From positions 1,736,001 to 1,800,000 of the forward strand of contig NZ_CP010536.1 of NCBI RefSeq assembly GCF_000832305.1: a stretch of DNA of 64,000 bases, in the 5' to 3' direction. This stretch comes from Cupriavidus basilensis. Its GTDB lineage: Bacteria; Pseudomonadota; Gammaproteobacteria; Burkholderiales; Burkholderiaceae. A program made the translations under genes and the position numbers. This document shows positions 15,483 to 23,651 of this stretch, one piece after another (position 1 is the stretch's first letter; every line of letters starts with the position of its first letter). The notes under the pieces are model-generated. The model saw only the letters and a list, made by a program, of their open reading frames with translations. It was not told where the DNA came from and searched no databases.

Positions 15483-16649
15483 GTGGCAAACACCCTGACT
15501 GGCCTTATCCCGACGATCTACGAGGCACTCGACGTGGTGTCTCGCGAGCAGGTCGGCTTCATTCCCGCGGTGTCGCGCAACAGCAGCGGCGAGCGCGCTG
15601 CGCTGAACCAGACGATCATGATTCCGATCGCGCCCCCGGGCACGATGGCCGACAACACGCCGGCTGTGACCGCCCCGAACACCGGCGACTCGAACATCGG
15701 CAACGTGTCGATGACGATCAGTAAGTCCAAGCACGTCCCGATTCGCTGGAACGGCGAAGAGCAGCGCGGCATGATCAATGCCGGCAGCTACGGCGGCGTC
15801 CTGATGAACCAGTTCGCGCAGGCCTTCCGTACGCTGTGCAACGCGATCGAGGTCGATCTGTTCACGACCACGTACCAGAACGCCTCGCGCGCCTACGGCA
15901 CGCCCGGCACGGCGCCCTTCGGTACCGCCGGCGACCTGTCGGACATCGCCCAGCAACGCAAGATCCTGGACGACAATGGCGCGCCGCAGACCGATCTGCA
16001 GCTGGTACTCGGCTCGGCGGCGATCGCCAACCTGCGCGGCAAGCAGAACGTGCTGTTCAAGGTGAACGAAGCCGGCACCGACGACCTGCTGCGCCGCGGC
16101 ATCATCGGCGAGTTGGAAGGCCAGATGCTGCACAACTCGAATGCCGTTCAGGCGGTGACCAAGGGCACCGGCGCAAGCTACACCACCGACACGGCTGGCT
16201 ACGCGGTCGGCGCCACGGTGGTCAACCTGATCACCGGCACCGGCACCGTGCTGGCTGGCGACACGGTGACCTTTGCGGGCGACACCAACAAGTATGTGGT
16301 GGTGACCGGCGTTGCGGCCCCGGGCGCGATCACGCTGGCGGCGCCTGGCCTGAAGCAGGCTATTGCTGGGTCCGCCACCGCCGTGACCGTGGGTGCCAGC
16401 GCGACGCCGAACGTTGGCTTCAGCCGCTCCGCCGTGCAGCTGATCACCCGCGCCCCGGCCATGCCGGTTGGTCCAGATGGCAAGCCGATGGATATGGCCG
16501 ATGACATGGCGCAGGTCACGGACCCGGTCTCGGGCCTGGTCTTCGACGTCGCCGTGTATCGCCAGTTCATGCAGCTCGTGTACCACGTGCGTCTGGCCTG
16601 GGGCACGCAGGCCATCAAGAGTAACCACATCGCCGTGCTGCTCGGCTAA
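15483..16649 (+). CDS. Major capsid protein, P22 coat-like
   Basis: A 388-residue coat protein related to P22 gene 5: ANTLTGLIPTIYEALDVVSR at the start, ALNQTIMIPIAPP, and the C-terminal HVRLAWGTQAIKSNHIAVLL. The middle (about residues 215-310) is beta-rich with Gly/Thr repeats, matching the inserted I-domain seen in P22-type coats. It starts at GTG 15483 with GGAG upstream. A P22-like coat together with a contractile tail is a mosaic combination. Confidence 0.88.
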   Translation: MANTLTGLIPTIYEALDVVSREQVGFIPAVSRNSSGERAALNQTIMIPIAPPGTMADNTPAVTAPNTGDSNIGNVSMTISKSKHVPIRWNGEEQRGMINAGSYGGVLMNQFAQAFRTLCNAIEVDLFTTTYQNASRAYGTPGTAPFGTAGDLSDIAQQRKILDDNGAPQTDLQLVLGSAAIANLRGKQNVLFKVNEAGTDDLLRRGIIGELEGQMLHNSNAVQAVTKGTGASYTTDTAGYAVGATVVNLITGTGTVLAGDTVTFAGDTNKYVVVTGVAAPGAITLAAPGLKQAIAGSATAVTVGASATPNVGFSRSAVQLITRAPAMPVGPDGKPMDMADDMAQVTDPVSGLVFDVAVYRQFMQLVYHVRLAWGTQAIKSNHIAVLLG

Positions 16650-16701
16650 ACGCCGCGGGGCGGCGCAGTGCCGGTCGCCCCGGCTTCCAAAAGGAACCAC
16701 C

Positions 16702-17112
16702 ATGCAATGTGAAACCGTCAAGGTCGTTTCCCCGGTGTCCGAGGGGAACCCGCTGGGCTTCATCGTCATCAACAAGTCCGATCTGACCGACGAGCACGAG
16801 CTGTTCGACGAGGATGGCCGACGCCCAGTGGCCACGCGAGCCGATCTCGATGCGGCACTGGCCAGTCTGCCTGGCGAGTACACCGACGCGGAATATGTGG
16901 TGACGCAGATGCGCGCCTACTTCGGTGGCCTTTTCACTGCCGACGACGAAAGCCACGTGCGCTCGCTGGTCAAGTCGAAGGACAAGAGCCAGTCCGGTGC
17001 TCTGAACGTTGAGCAGCTCAAGGCCGCGCTGACCGAGAAGGCCATCGAGATCCCGGACGGCGCCAAGAAGGCGGACCTGCAGGCCCTGCTGGACGCATCG
17101 AATCAGGGGTAA
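16702..17112 (+). CDS. Head protein with C-terminal HeH/LEM-like domain
   Basis: A 136-residue protein directly after the coat gene. Residues 1-80 are unassigned; the C-terminal 35 residues (LNVEQLKAALTEKAIEI, then KADLQALLDA) fit the small HeH/LEM/SAP-like helix-extended-helix fold often found at the end of phage head or decoration proteins. AAGGA lies 7 bases before ATG 16702. It may be a capsid accessory or connector protein. Confidence 0.65.
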   Translation: MQCETVKVVSPVSEGNPLGFIVINKSDLTDEHELFDEDGRRPVATRADLDAALASLPGEYTDAEYVVTQMRAYFGGLFTADDESHVRSLVKSKDKSQSGALNVEQLKAALTEKAIEIPDGAKKADLQALLDASNQG

Positions 17113-17115
17113 CCG

Positions 17116-17511
17116 ATGCTCACAGACGCACAACTGACCGACGTCCGTCGCTACATGGGCTACCCGCTCACCGGGACGACAATGCCCATTACCGACTATC
17201 AGGACGTGGTGTACGGCTCGTTCGGCATGGTTGTGATGTCGCTGCACCAGCGCTTGACGACGCTGTCCGCGAGCGAAGAGGCCGTTCTGATCAATACCTA
17301 CCTGACGAACCTGGCCACGCTCGAGAGCGCCATTCCGGCGGTCAGCGACAACCTGGACACCGACCAGGCGGCAGTGTGGAAGCACAACGCACGCGAGCAG
17401 GCCGACCGGGACCGGTTGTTCGACTCGTGGCGCCGGCGCTTGTGCGAATTCATCGGGTTCGCGCCTGGGCCGGTGTTGGGCCGCGGTGGTATTTCCATCG
17501 CAAGGGGATAG
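17116..17511 (+). CDS. Head-tail connector-like protein
   Basis: A 131-residue helical protein beginning LTDAQLTDVRRYMGYPL, which resembles small connector/adaptor proteins that sit under the portal. A Trp/Arg-rich segment (DSWRRRLCEFIGFAPGP) precedes the end. It lies 3 bases after the previous gene and 9 bases before the next, in the head-completion block. Confidence 0.62.
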   Translation: MLTDAQLTDVRRYMGYPLTGTTMPITDYQDVVYGSFGMVVMSLHQRLTTLSASEEAVLINTYLTNLATLESAIPAVSDNLDTDQAAVWKHNAREQADRDRLFDSWRRRLCEFIGFAPGPVLGRGGISIARG

Positions 17512-17520
17512 GAGAGCGCT

Positions 17521-17964
17521 GTGACAACGATCGCATGGGACGGAACGACGCTCGCCGCCGACCGCTGCTCCTGGTCTGGCGGCGTGCGCCGGCGCGTCCG
17601 CAAGATCTACCGGGTGAGGGCACCTGGCGGGCGCGTGTTCCTCGTCGCCTTCTGCGGCAACGGCGATTTCGCCATTGCCATCCTGGCCTGGATGCGCGGC
17701 GGGGACCGCCCCGACCCGGCGCATTTCGACGTCGACAAGACCAGCACCTGCGCTGTCGTCATCGACGAGCGCGGCGGCGTGTGGCAGCTGTCAGGCGCGC
17801 TCTCCTACGGGTGCCGCATGCGGGAGAGGATTTTCGCCCAGGGCGCTGGCCATGAGTTCGCCTGGGGTGCGCTAGAGGCGGGCGCGACGGCGCGCCAGGC
17901 TGTTTTGATCGCGGCCAAGCGCAGCGACTATGCCGCGCTCGGTGTCGACAGCGTGAGGTTCTGA
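17521..17964 (+). CDS. Proteasome/HslV-like Ntn-hydrolase phage protein
   Basis: A 147-residue protein of the phage branch of the 20S proteasome beta/HslV superfamily. It opens with MTTIAWDGTTLAADR, giving a Thr at position 2 or 3 as the N-terminal nucleophile and the Asp of the catalytic group, followed by FLVAFCGNGDFA. Proteasome-like enzymes act after removal of the first residue; in a head operon it could be a prohead protease or modify structural proteins. GTG 17521 has GGAGAG upstream. Confidence 0.72.
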   Translation: MTTIAWDGTTLAADRCSWSGGVRRRVRKIYRVRAPGGRVFLVAFCGNGDFAIAILAWMRGGDRPDPAHFDVDKTSTCAVVIDERGGVWQLSGALSYGCRMRERIFAQGAGHEFAWGALEAGATARQAVLIAAKRSDYAALGVDSVRF

Positions 17965-18614
17965 TGGACGCAGCCAAGCTTCAGGACCGGATCTATGTCG
18001 GCTACGCAAAGGCGGCGAAGCGCATCGGCTATGTCTACGACGTCTACCGGCCGGCCAGCGCGGCCAACCCGCTGACGGCTAAGGTGGCGAGCCTCAACGC
18101 CTCGTTCAGCGCGCAGGAATGGACGTACACGAAGGCGAATTTACCCAGCAAGCCGTTCTGGTATTGCCTCATGGACGGGCGCGAAACCCAGCTGGGCGAC
18201 TACCTGGTGTACGGCCAGTCGGTGCACTTCATCGCCGGCATGCAGTCGGAGCTGCCGATCCTGACGGTGGAGTGCAACGCGCGGGTGTGGGTGACGCGCC
18301 CCATGGCCTCCAGCGGCTTCGGCGCGCAAGGCTATTCATGCAGCAGCGCGCACACCGACGATTACGTGCTTGGGACCCAGAACGGCGCCGGCTGGCCCGC
18401 TTCGATCCTGTTTGGATCCCGGACGCTGCGCCACCAATTGCTGCCGACCTCGGCTGATGAGCACGGTTACCAGATCTTGCTGCCAATGAGCAACCCGATT
18501 GCGCTGCTTGCTGGTGACGTCATCACCGACGATCTCGCGCGCCGCTTCATGGTCGCGGGCGCAGAGCGTAACGGGCAGCTTTGGCGACTTGATATGACCG
18601 AATTGCACGCATAG
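17964..18614 (+). CDS. Hypothetical virion structural protein
   Basis: A 216-residue protein coupled to the preceding gene (start overlaps its stop). It begins with a helical section (DAAKLQDRIYVGYAKAAKRIG) and continues as beta-rich sequence. By position it belongs to the head completion or neck proteins; no family is recognised. The length and order fit a stopper or head-closure protein. Confidence 0.6.
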   Translation: MDAAKLQDRIYVGYAKAAKRIGYVYDVYRPASAANPLTAKVASLNASFSAQEWTYTKANLPSKPFWYCLMDGRETQLGDYLVYGQSVHFIAGMQSELPILTVECNARVWVTRPMASSGFGAQGYSCSSAHTDDYVLGTQNGAGWPASILFGSRTLRHQLLPTSADEHGYQILLPMSNPIALLAGDVITDDLARRFMVAGAERNGQLWRLDMTELHA

Positions 18615-18634
18615 CGCAGCGGCGGAGGGATCTG

Positions 18635-19552
18635 ATGGCAGATGTCCAGGATGTTATGGACACGCTGGTGGCGAAGATTGCCGGCGTTGTGTACCCGAAT
18701 GGCACAAGCCAGCCGCCAGTAGGGGGCGCTGGTGTGCGCGTGTATCCAGGCTGGCCGATCGCGCCGCAGCTCACCGCTGATATCGCGCTTGGCATCGTTC
18801 ATGTGAGCGTATTTCCGGCCGGTCCGGACCGTAATGTCACGCGGTATGCCCCGAAGCAGCACGTCATGGCCGTGCACCCGCCGACGCTGACGCTGGTGGG
18901 CTCGGCCAACACCGTGACGGTGGGCGGCGCGATGCCATCGCCGTTCCGGCCGCACAACATGGCGGTGCTCATCGAGGGGCGCGCCTTCATCTACCCGGTC
19001 CAGGCGTTGGACACGCTGACCACGATCGCGAGCAGCCTGGCGGCGCTGATCGGCGCCGTGTATCCCGGAACGAGTAGCAGCGGTCCGGTGGTGAGTATCA
19101 ACGATGCGGACCTGGTCTTTACATCTGGCGGCATGCAGGTGGTCGACGGGCAGTCGGACGCGATCATTGCCAACGTCGCCCCGGTACCCCCCTCAGTCGC
19201 ACGTGTCGGGTCCACCGGCACCGTAACCACCGAGTGGGAGCGGCAGGCGCAGCTATTCCGGATCACGGTCTGGGCACCTGATTGCTCTTCGCGCAAGGCC
19301 GTGGGCGATGCCATCAAGGTCGCGCTGGCGCAGATTTCGTTCCTGACGATGGTTGACGGCTTCGGCGCGCGGATCCTCTATAAGGGCAACCGGTTGAGCG
19401 ACGAGGCCGAGAAGGAACGGATCTACCGTCGCGATTTCACATACGAGATTGAATACGCGACCACGGCCAGCCAGGAGATCGCCACGGTCGTTGCGACTGC
19501 CGTTCAATTCGAAGACATGCAGGGCGGCCTGATCGCCTCGCGCACTTACTAG
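18635..19552 (+). CDS. Hypothetical structural protein, possible tail terminator/neck
   Basis: A 305-residue protein. The first half (DVMDTLVAKIAGVVYP) and the last part (TVWAPDCSSRKAVGDAIKVALAQISF) resemble tail-completion proteins that cap the tail tube; the middle holds a short Gly/Thr/Val-rich stretch (TLTLVGSANTVTVGGA) like an inserted beta domain. It lies between the head genes and the sheath gene. Confidence 0.55.
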   Translation: MADVQDVMDTLVAKIAGVVYPNGTSQPPVGGAGVRVYPGWPIAPQLTADIALGIVHVSVFPAGPDRNVTRYAPKQHVMAVHPPTLTLVGSANTVTVGGAMPSPFRPHNMAVLIEGRAFIYPVQALDTLTTIASSLAALIGAVYPGTSSSGPVVSINDADLVFTSGGMQVVDGQSDAIIANVAPVPPSVARVGSTGTVTTEWERQAQLFRITVWAPDCSSRKAVGDAIKVALAQISFLTMVDGFGARILYKGNRLSDEAEKERIYRRDFTYEIEYATTASQEIATVVATAVQFEDMQGGLIASRTY

Positions 19553-19561
19553 GAGCCGTCT

Positions 19562-19762
19562 ATGGCAACCGACAAGAAAGACCCCGTGCCGGCGCTGCCG
19601 GCGACCCTGGAAGAGAGTGTGGCCAGGCCCGATTTTCACCTGGTCGTGGTGCACCCGTTCGGCAGCTACAGCCGCGGCGCTGCATTGACCGGCGCCGACG
19701 AGATCGCGACCATTTTGGCCGGCGAGAACGCGCACCACTGTCGCCGGGTCTTCCCGCAGTAA
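19562..19762 (+). CDS. Small hypothetical protein before the sheath gene
   Basis: A 66-residue protein (MATDKKDPVPALPATLEESV...), ending in HHCRRVFPQ. GGAG precedes the ATG. It resembles small proteins found before sheath genes in Burkholderiales myoviruses. No function is known. Confidence 0.62.
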   Translation: MATDKKDPVPALPATLEESVARPDFHLVVVHPFGSYSRGAALTGADEIATILAGENAHHCRRVFPQ

Positions 19763-19784
19763 CCCCTTTCCCATTCCGTAAAGC

Positions 19785-19804
19785 GCCGCCTTCGGGCGGT
19801 TTTT
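19785..19804 (+). terminator. Intrinsic terminator before sheath gene
   Basis: GCCGCC-TTCG-GGCGGT followed by TTTTTG, lying 20 bases before the sheath start. The same stem and linker recur before the gene at 40368. Confidence 0.78.
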
Positions 19805-19823
19805 GCATTTCTGGAGCCTCTAC

Positions 19824-21818
19824 ATGAGCGGCACGATGATTTACCAGTACGGCCAGCTGAACACGGCCGGCGCGATGGCGCCCGGCGCCTACGTGCAGAT
19901 CGTCCAGCCACCGCCGGTGGTGGCAGGTGTGGCAACGAACGGTTACGGCCTCGTCGGTGTTGCCTCGTGGGGCCCGGTGAACAGCCCTATGCTGACCGGC
20001 TCGCCGCAGGCCAACCAGGCGAACTGGGGGCCGCAGACGGTGCGTCAGCGTGACCTGGCAACGGCCATTGCGATCGCGTTCCAGCTCGGCCAATACAACA
20101 ATACCGGCGTGCGCGTCAGCGACGGCACCGATACCGCAGCGTCGGGCCAGCTCAAGGACGGCGCGAGCGTCGTGGGCGCCACGCTGACGGGTTTCTATAC
20201 CGGCTCACTGGGCAACAGCCTGGTGGCCACGCCCGCGGCTGGCACCAAGCCGAACAGCTACAAGGTGACGCTGGCGCTGCCGGGATTCTCGCCGGAGGTC
20301 TTCGATAACGTCACCCAGGGCATCAGCGGCGCCACCGTCACTGCCGGCACCGGCTACACCTCGGTCCCCGCGGCTACCGTCTCCGCGCCGCAGTTGGCCG
20401 GCGGCGTGCAGGCGGTGGTGGCGCCTACCTTGGCCGTGGTCTCGGCGAACGTCACCGGCGGGGGTGCCAGCGGCGGCACCGGCTATGTCACGAACGACAC
20501 CATCACGATGCCCAATGGCGTGGTGCTGAGGGTCACGGCGTCGAGCGGCATCATCTCCACCCTGACGGTCGTCAACGGCGGCTCGCTCTCGGGCGGCTCG
20601 GTGCCGACCAACCCGGCGGCCCCAACCTCGACTTCTAGCGCCGGCACCGGCGCGCTGGTGAATCTCGTCTGGGGGCTGGGGCAGCCCCAGATCGTGAACC
20701 CGGGCAGCGGCTACACCAGCGCCACGCTGACGCTGAATGGCGGCGGTGGTGGCACCGGCGGCTCGATCACGCTGGCCGCGAGCGTCTGGCTGAACCTGGT
20801 CAATGCCATCAACAACGGCCAGTCCGGCGTGCGCGGGCCTTCGCAGTTGTGCGTGGCCACCGTCGGCACGTCTGCCGCCGTGCCCGCGTTGACGGCCGTC
20901 ACCCTGGCCGGCGGCACGGACGGCGCGTCTGGCGTCACCGACGCACTGCAGATCGGTTCGAACAGCATGCCGGCCACCGGCATGTACGCGCTGCAGAGCA
21001 CCGGGGTGCAGACCGTCAACCTGGTGGATCACCAGACGCAGAGCCAATGGAGCACCCTGGGGCTGTTCTGCCAGCAGTACGGGATGTTCGGTGCGGCGCA
21101 GGGGCAGCCCGGACAGTCCATCGCGACCGTCGCCACGGCGCTGGCAACTGCCGGCGCCGACACCTACGGCCTAAAGTGCTTGGTTGGCGACTGGGTGTAC
21201 TGGAACGATACGGTCAACGGCCAGCAGCGCTTGCTGGGGCCGGCCACCTTCTGGGGCCCGATGCGCGCCAACTTGGCGCCGAACCAGTCGACGCTGAACA
21301 AGCCGGTGATGGGGATCATCGGCACCCAGCGCTCGGTGCAGAACTCGCCGTACGCTGGGCCGGAAACGCTCGCCGCGGTGCAGGGGCGCCTGGACTTCCT
21401 GGCCAACCCGTCGCCGGGCGGCAACTACTTCGCGTTCCAGACCGACCGCAACACGTCCAGCTATGCCGCCACCAACAGCGAGGCGTACACGACCATGACG
21501 AACTTCCTCGCGTTGACGCTGGCGGCGAACTTCGGCTACGTGGTGGGTAACCCGCAGACGGTGGACCTGCGCCAGGGCGTCAATGACGCCATTACGGCAT
21601 GGCTGAACCGGCTGTGGCTGGTCGACAAGTACATCGGCGATGTGAACAACCCCACCAAGGTGCCGTTCAAGGTCACACTGAATGGGTCCAACAACCCGGA
21701 TGCGGCTGTGTCGACGGGTCTGATGCAGTGCCTGGCGCAGGTCAAGTTCCTGTCCATCGTGCGCGAATTCCTGATCTCGCTGCAGGGTGGCTCGACCGTC
21801 AACGTCAGCGTGAACTGA
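19824..21818 (+). CDS. Contractile tail sheath protein with inserted beta-repeat domain
   Basis: A 664-residue sheath protein. The N-terminal part (VVAGVATNGYGLVGVASWGP) and C-terminal part (NYFAFQTDRNTSSYA, DAITAWLNRLWLVDKYIGD) are typical of myoviral sheaths. About residues 165-315 form an inserted Gly/Thr-rich beta domain (GGTGYVTNDTITMP, NPGSGYTSATLTLNGGG) that would project from the tail surface. The same domain type occurs in the SGNH protein at 37808. ATG 19824 is chosen for its GGAG site; the upstream alternative falls in the terminator. Confidence 0.88.
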   Translation: MSGTMIYQYGQLNTAGAMAPGAYVQIVQPPPVVAGVATNGYGLVGVASWGPVNSPMLTGSPQANQANWGPQTVRQRDLATAIAIAFQLGQYNNTGVRVSDGTDTAASGQLKDGASVVGATLTGFYTGSLGNSLVATPAAGTKPNSYKVTLALPGFSPEVFDNVTQGISGATVTAGTGYTSVPAATVSAPQLAGGVQAVVAPTLAVVSANVTGGGASGGTGYVTNDTITMPNGVVLRVTASSGIISTLTVVNGGSLSGGSVPTNPAAPTSTSSAGTGALVNLVWGLGQPQIVNPGSGYTSATLTLNGGGGGTGGSITLAASVWLNLVNAINNGQSGVRGPSQLCVATVGTSAAVPALTAVTLAGGTDGASGVTDALQIGSNSMPATGMYALQSTGVQTVNLVDHQTQSQWSTLGLFCQQYGMFGAAQGQPGQSIATVATALATAGADTYGLKCLVGDWVYWNDTVNGQQRLLGPATFWGPMRANLAPNQSTLNKPVMGIIGTQRSVQNSPYAGPETLAAVQGRLDFLANPSPGGNYFAFQTDRNTSSYAATNSEAYTTMTNFLALTLAANFGYVVGNPQTVDLRQGVNDAITAWLNRLWLVDKYIGDVNNPTKVPFKVTLNGSNNPDAAVSTGLMQCLAQVKFLSIVREFLISLQGGSTVNVSVN

Positions 21819-21838
21819 TCGACCAACAACGCTTCACG

Positions 21839-21866
21839 AGCCCGCCGCGCGCGGGCTTCTTGTTTT
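21839..21866 (+). terminator. Intrinsic terminator after sheath gene
   Basis: The stem AGCCCGC/GCGGGCT (21839-21857) with a 5-base loop, followed by TCTTGTTTTC, just before the tail-tube ribosome site. Confidence 0.75.
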
Positions 21867-21880
21867 CATAGGAGCCGCAT

Positions 21881-22321
21881 ATGGCGGGCAACAATACCTT
21901 TAACGTCGGGCGAGATGGATACCAGATCACGATCATCGACTCGAATGCCGGACCCGTGAGTTTTAGTGGGATCACCAGCTTCGAGGCGAAGCCGGCGTTC
22001 GTGAAGCTCAAGAGCGTCAACGTGAACGGACGCATCATCCATCGCAACGTGCCGGATGGCCACTCTGGCACCCTCGAACTGGACCGTCAGGACTCGTCGT
22101 TCGACGACTACTTCGCGAATGTCGAAGCGAACTACTTCGCAGGGCTGCCGCCCGGCGCGGTGTTCATCACTCATACCATCAACGAACTGGATGGCAGCGT
22201 CAGCCAGTGGCAGTACTCGGACGTCGCGCTTGCGCCGGAAGACGCGGGCACGTGGAAGGGTCAAGACAAGGTCACCGAACGCATGACGTTCGACGCTGGC
22301 CGCAAAATCAGGATCGCATAA
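21881..22321 (+). CDS. Tail tube protein
   Basis: A 146-residue protein right after the sheath, with the pattern of myoviral tubes: DGYQITIIDSNAGP near the start, a central beta barrel, and a final TERMTFDAGRKIRIA strand. Tubes stack as hexamers inside the sheath. AGGAG stands before ATG 21881, and the stop overlaps the start of the chaperone gene. Confidence 0.85.
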   Translation: MAGNNTFNVGRDGYQITIIDSNAGPVSFSGITSFEAKPAFVKLKSVNVNGRIIHRNVPDGHSGTLELDRQDSSFDDYFANVEANYFAGLPPGAVFITHTINELDGSVSQWQYSDVALAPEDAGTWKGQDKVTERMTFDAGRKIRIA

Positions 22322-22701
22322 TGCACGCCAAAGTCACCGTCAACCCCACCCCCCAAACGCCGTCTGAACAGGTCGTGCGGCCCGCGACGGACGTCAGCAC
22401 GGAAGACGCGCGCGGACGCGTCATCGTGCTGCGCAAGCCGAATCCCATTACCAAGCTGCGTTTCATCGAGGCCATGGGGCCGTCGTCGAACAACCCGCTC
22501 TGGGCTAGCACCGTCTGGCCGCTGATGTTCGTGGCTTCGATCGACGGGCAGCCCGTCCCGACGCCGGCCAACAAGGCCCAGATCGAGGCCCTGTACCTAC
22601 GGCTAGACGAGGACGGTCACGACGCGGTCGTGAAGGCCCACGCCGAGCATTTCAATGCCGGTGACGCGGACGTCGACGAGGACCTCGTAAAAAAATCGTA
22701 G
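22321..22701 (+). CDS. Tail assembly chaperone, short form
   Basis: A 126-residue protein between tube and tape measure, the standard place of the G/E chaperone. It shows LRKPNPITKLRFIEAMG and an acidic C-terminus (DADVDEDLVKKS). The last codons are a run of seven A residues where a fraction of ribosomes should slip to give the long form (see 22687-22738). It assists tape-measure folding during tail assembly. Confidence 0.82.
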   Translation: MHAKVTVNPTPQTPSEQVVRPATDVSTEDARGRVIVLRKPNPITKLRFIEAMGPSSNNPLWASTVWPLMFVASIDGQPVPTPANKAQIEALYLRLDEDGHDAVVKAHAEHFNAGDADVDEDLVKKS

Positions 22702-22883
22702 GCGACCCCGGGACGCGCCAGTCGCTATGGCTGGCGCGCCACGGCGTGCCGTTTGATGTGGCTTTCAGCATCGACGACACGACGCGCACAGCGTGGTCGA
22801 TCATCTGTTCCGAGCATAGCAACAATACGCGCTTCAACTTCTCAACCCGCAAGTACGAGAAGCTCGCCCAGGACAGCACGTGA
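22321..22883 (+). CDS. Tail assembly chaperone, frameshifted long form (G-T type)
   Basis: A -1 slip at the A-run 22689-22695 fuses the short form to a 62-codon extension ending at 22883. The extension has no start of its own and reads as a proper protein (SLWLARHGVPFDVAFSID, then RFNFSTRKYEKLAQDS). The final stop overlaps GTG 22880 of the next gene. The layout matches the lambda G/GT and myoviral two-product arrangement, and its length is normal. Confidence 0.8.
22687..22738 (+). promoter_or_regulatory. Programmed -1 frameshift site of the tail chaperone
   Basis: The slippery heptamer A AAA AAA at 22689-22695 is in phase with the zero-frame codons GTA AAA AAA, and the zero-frame stop TAG comes at 22699. 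A hairpin follows, with arms CGCGCCAG (22714-22721) and CTGGCGCG (22731-22738), 18 bases after the heptamer, a distance somewhat longer than the usual 5-9. Confidence 0.78.
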
Positions 22884-23359
22884 AAGAGTTCAAGAGCTTC
22901 GGCGCCTTCGCGACGCACCTCGCGCGCCTGGCGGCAACCTCTGAGGTGGTCACGCACCACATCGTCGACAAGGCGGCCGAGGAGATTCAGAAGACCGCGC
23001 AGGGGATCATCGGGGACTATCAGGATGCCGTCGGGCCTTATCCGGCATGGGAAGAACTGGCCGAGTCGACGCAGGCCGAGCGGTCGCGCCTGGGCTATTC
23101 CGAAAACGATCCCGGCTACCGCGACGGCAAGATGCAGCGCTCGATCGAGCGCACCGTCGAGGGCAATGAAGCTGTCGTGGGTTCGAATGACCCGCACCTG
23201 GTGTGGTTCGACCAGGGCACTCCCCACCAGCCGCCGCGGCCGGTCATGGGGCCTGCCGCACTGCACAGCGAGGGGAGGGTGAAGGCCATCATCGGCGCCA
23301 CCGCGTTCGCATGGCTGGCCGGTCGCGGCTGGATGCGGCCCCGGATCAAGTCCTCTTGA
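22880..23359 (+). CDS. Tail completion protein (HK97 gp10/phage virion morphogenesis-like)
   Basis: A 159-residue protein starting at GTG 22880, overlapping the chaperone stop. It shows a helical start (SFGAFATHLARLAATSEV), the AEEIQKTAQGIIGDYQ segment and a central VVGSNDPHLVWFDQGTP block typical of gp10/minor tail or neck proteins. The terminal GRGWMRPRIKSS is basic. It is expected in the neck or tail completion. Confidence 0.7.
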   Translation: MKEFKSFGAFATHLARLAATSEVVTHHIVDKAAEEIQKTAQGIIGDYQDAVGPYPAWEELAESTQAERSRLGYSENDPGYRDGKMQRSIERTVEGNEAVVGSNDPHLVWFDQGTPHQPPRPVMGPAALHSEGRVKAIIGATAFAWLAGRGWMRPRIKSS

Positions 23360-23603
23360 AGTAGATGAAGAGGAAGACCAGGTAGGCGATCGACAGGTAC
23401 ACGCCGATGACCGGGATAAACAGCATCAGGGGCGGCGGAATCATGGCGACGGCGATCGGCATGCGCGGTCGCTCAATCCACAAGCGGCGCAGGCCAGTCG
23501 GGCGGTTGTCCAGCGGGAATGCGCGCGGCGACGGGTATTGGATGAATGAAAAGTGCTCTGCGAGACACTCATGAATCCGGTAGCGGGTTTTGGAATCCAG
23601 CAT
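23346..23603 (-). CDS. Small membrane protein antisense in the tail operon
   Basis: An 85-residue protein filling the gap between the genes ending at 23359 and starting at 23652, on the opposite strand. Its last 40 residues form two hydrophobic segments (IAVAMIPPPLMLFIPVIGVY and SIAYLVFLFIYF) ending in KRT. The longer frame to 23834 would run through the tape measure, so ATG 23603 is used; the ribosome site is poor. A leftward membrane gene within a late operon suggests a prophage-expressed extra gene, for example one for superinfection exclusion; this is inference. Confidence 0.55.
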   Translation of the reverse strand: MLDSKTRYRIHECLAEHFSFIQYPSPRAFPLDNRPTGLRRLWIERPRMPIAVAMIPPPLMLFIPVIGVYLSIAYLVFLFIYFKRT

Positions 23604-23651
23604 GATGCTGTGCGCCGAGAGCCATAAAACAACCAGTATAGGCGGCACAAA

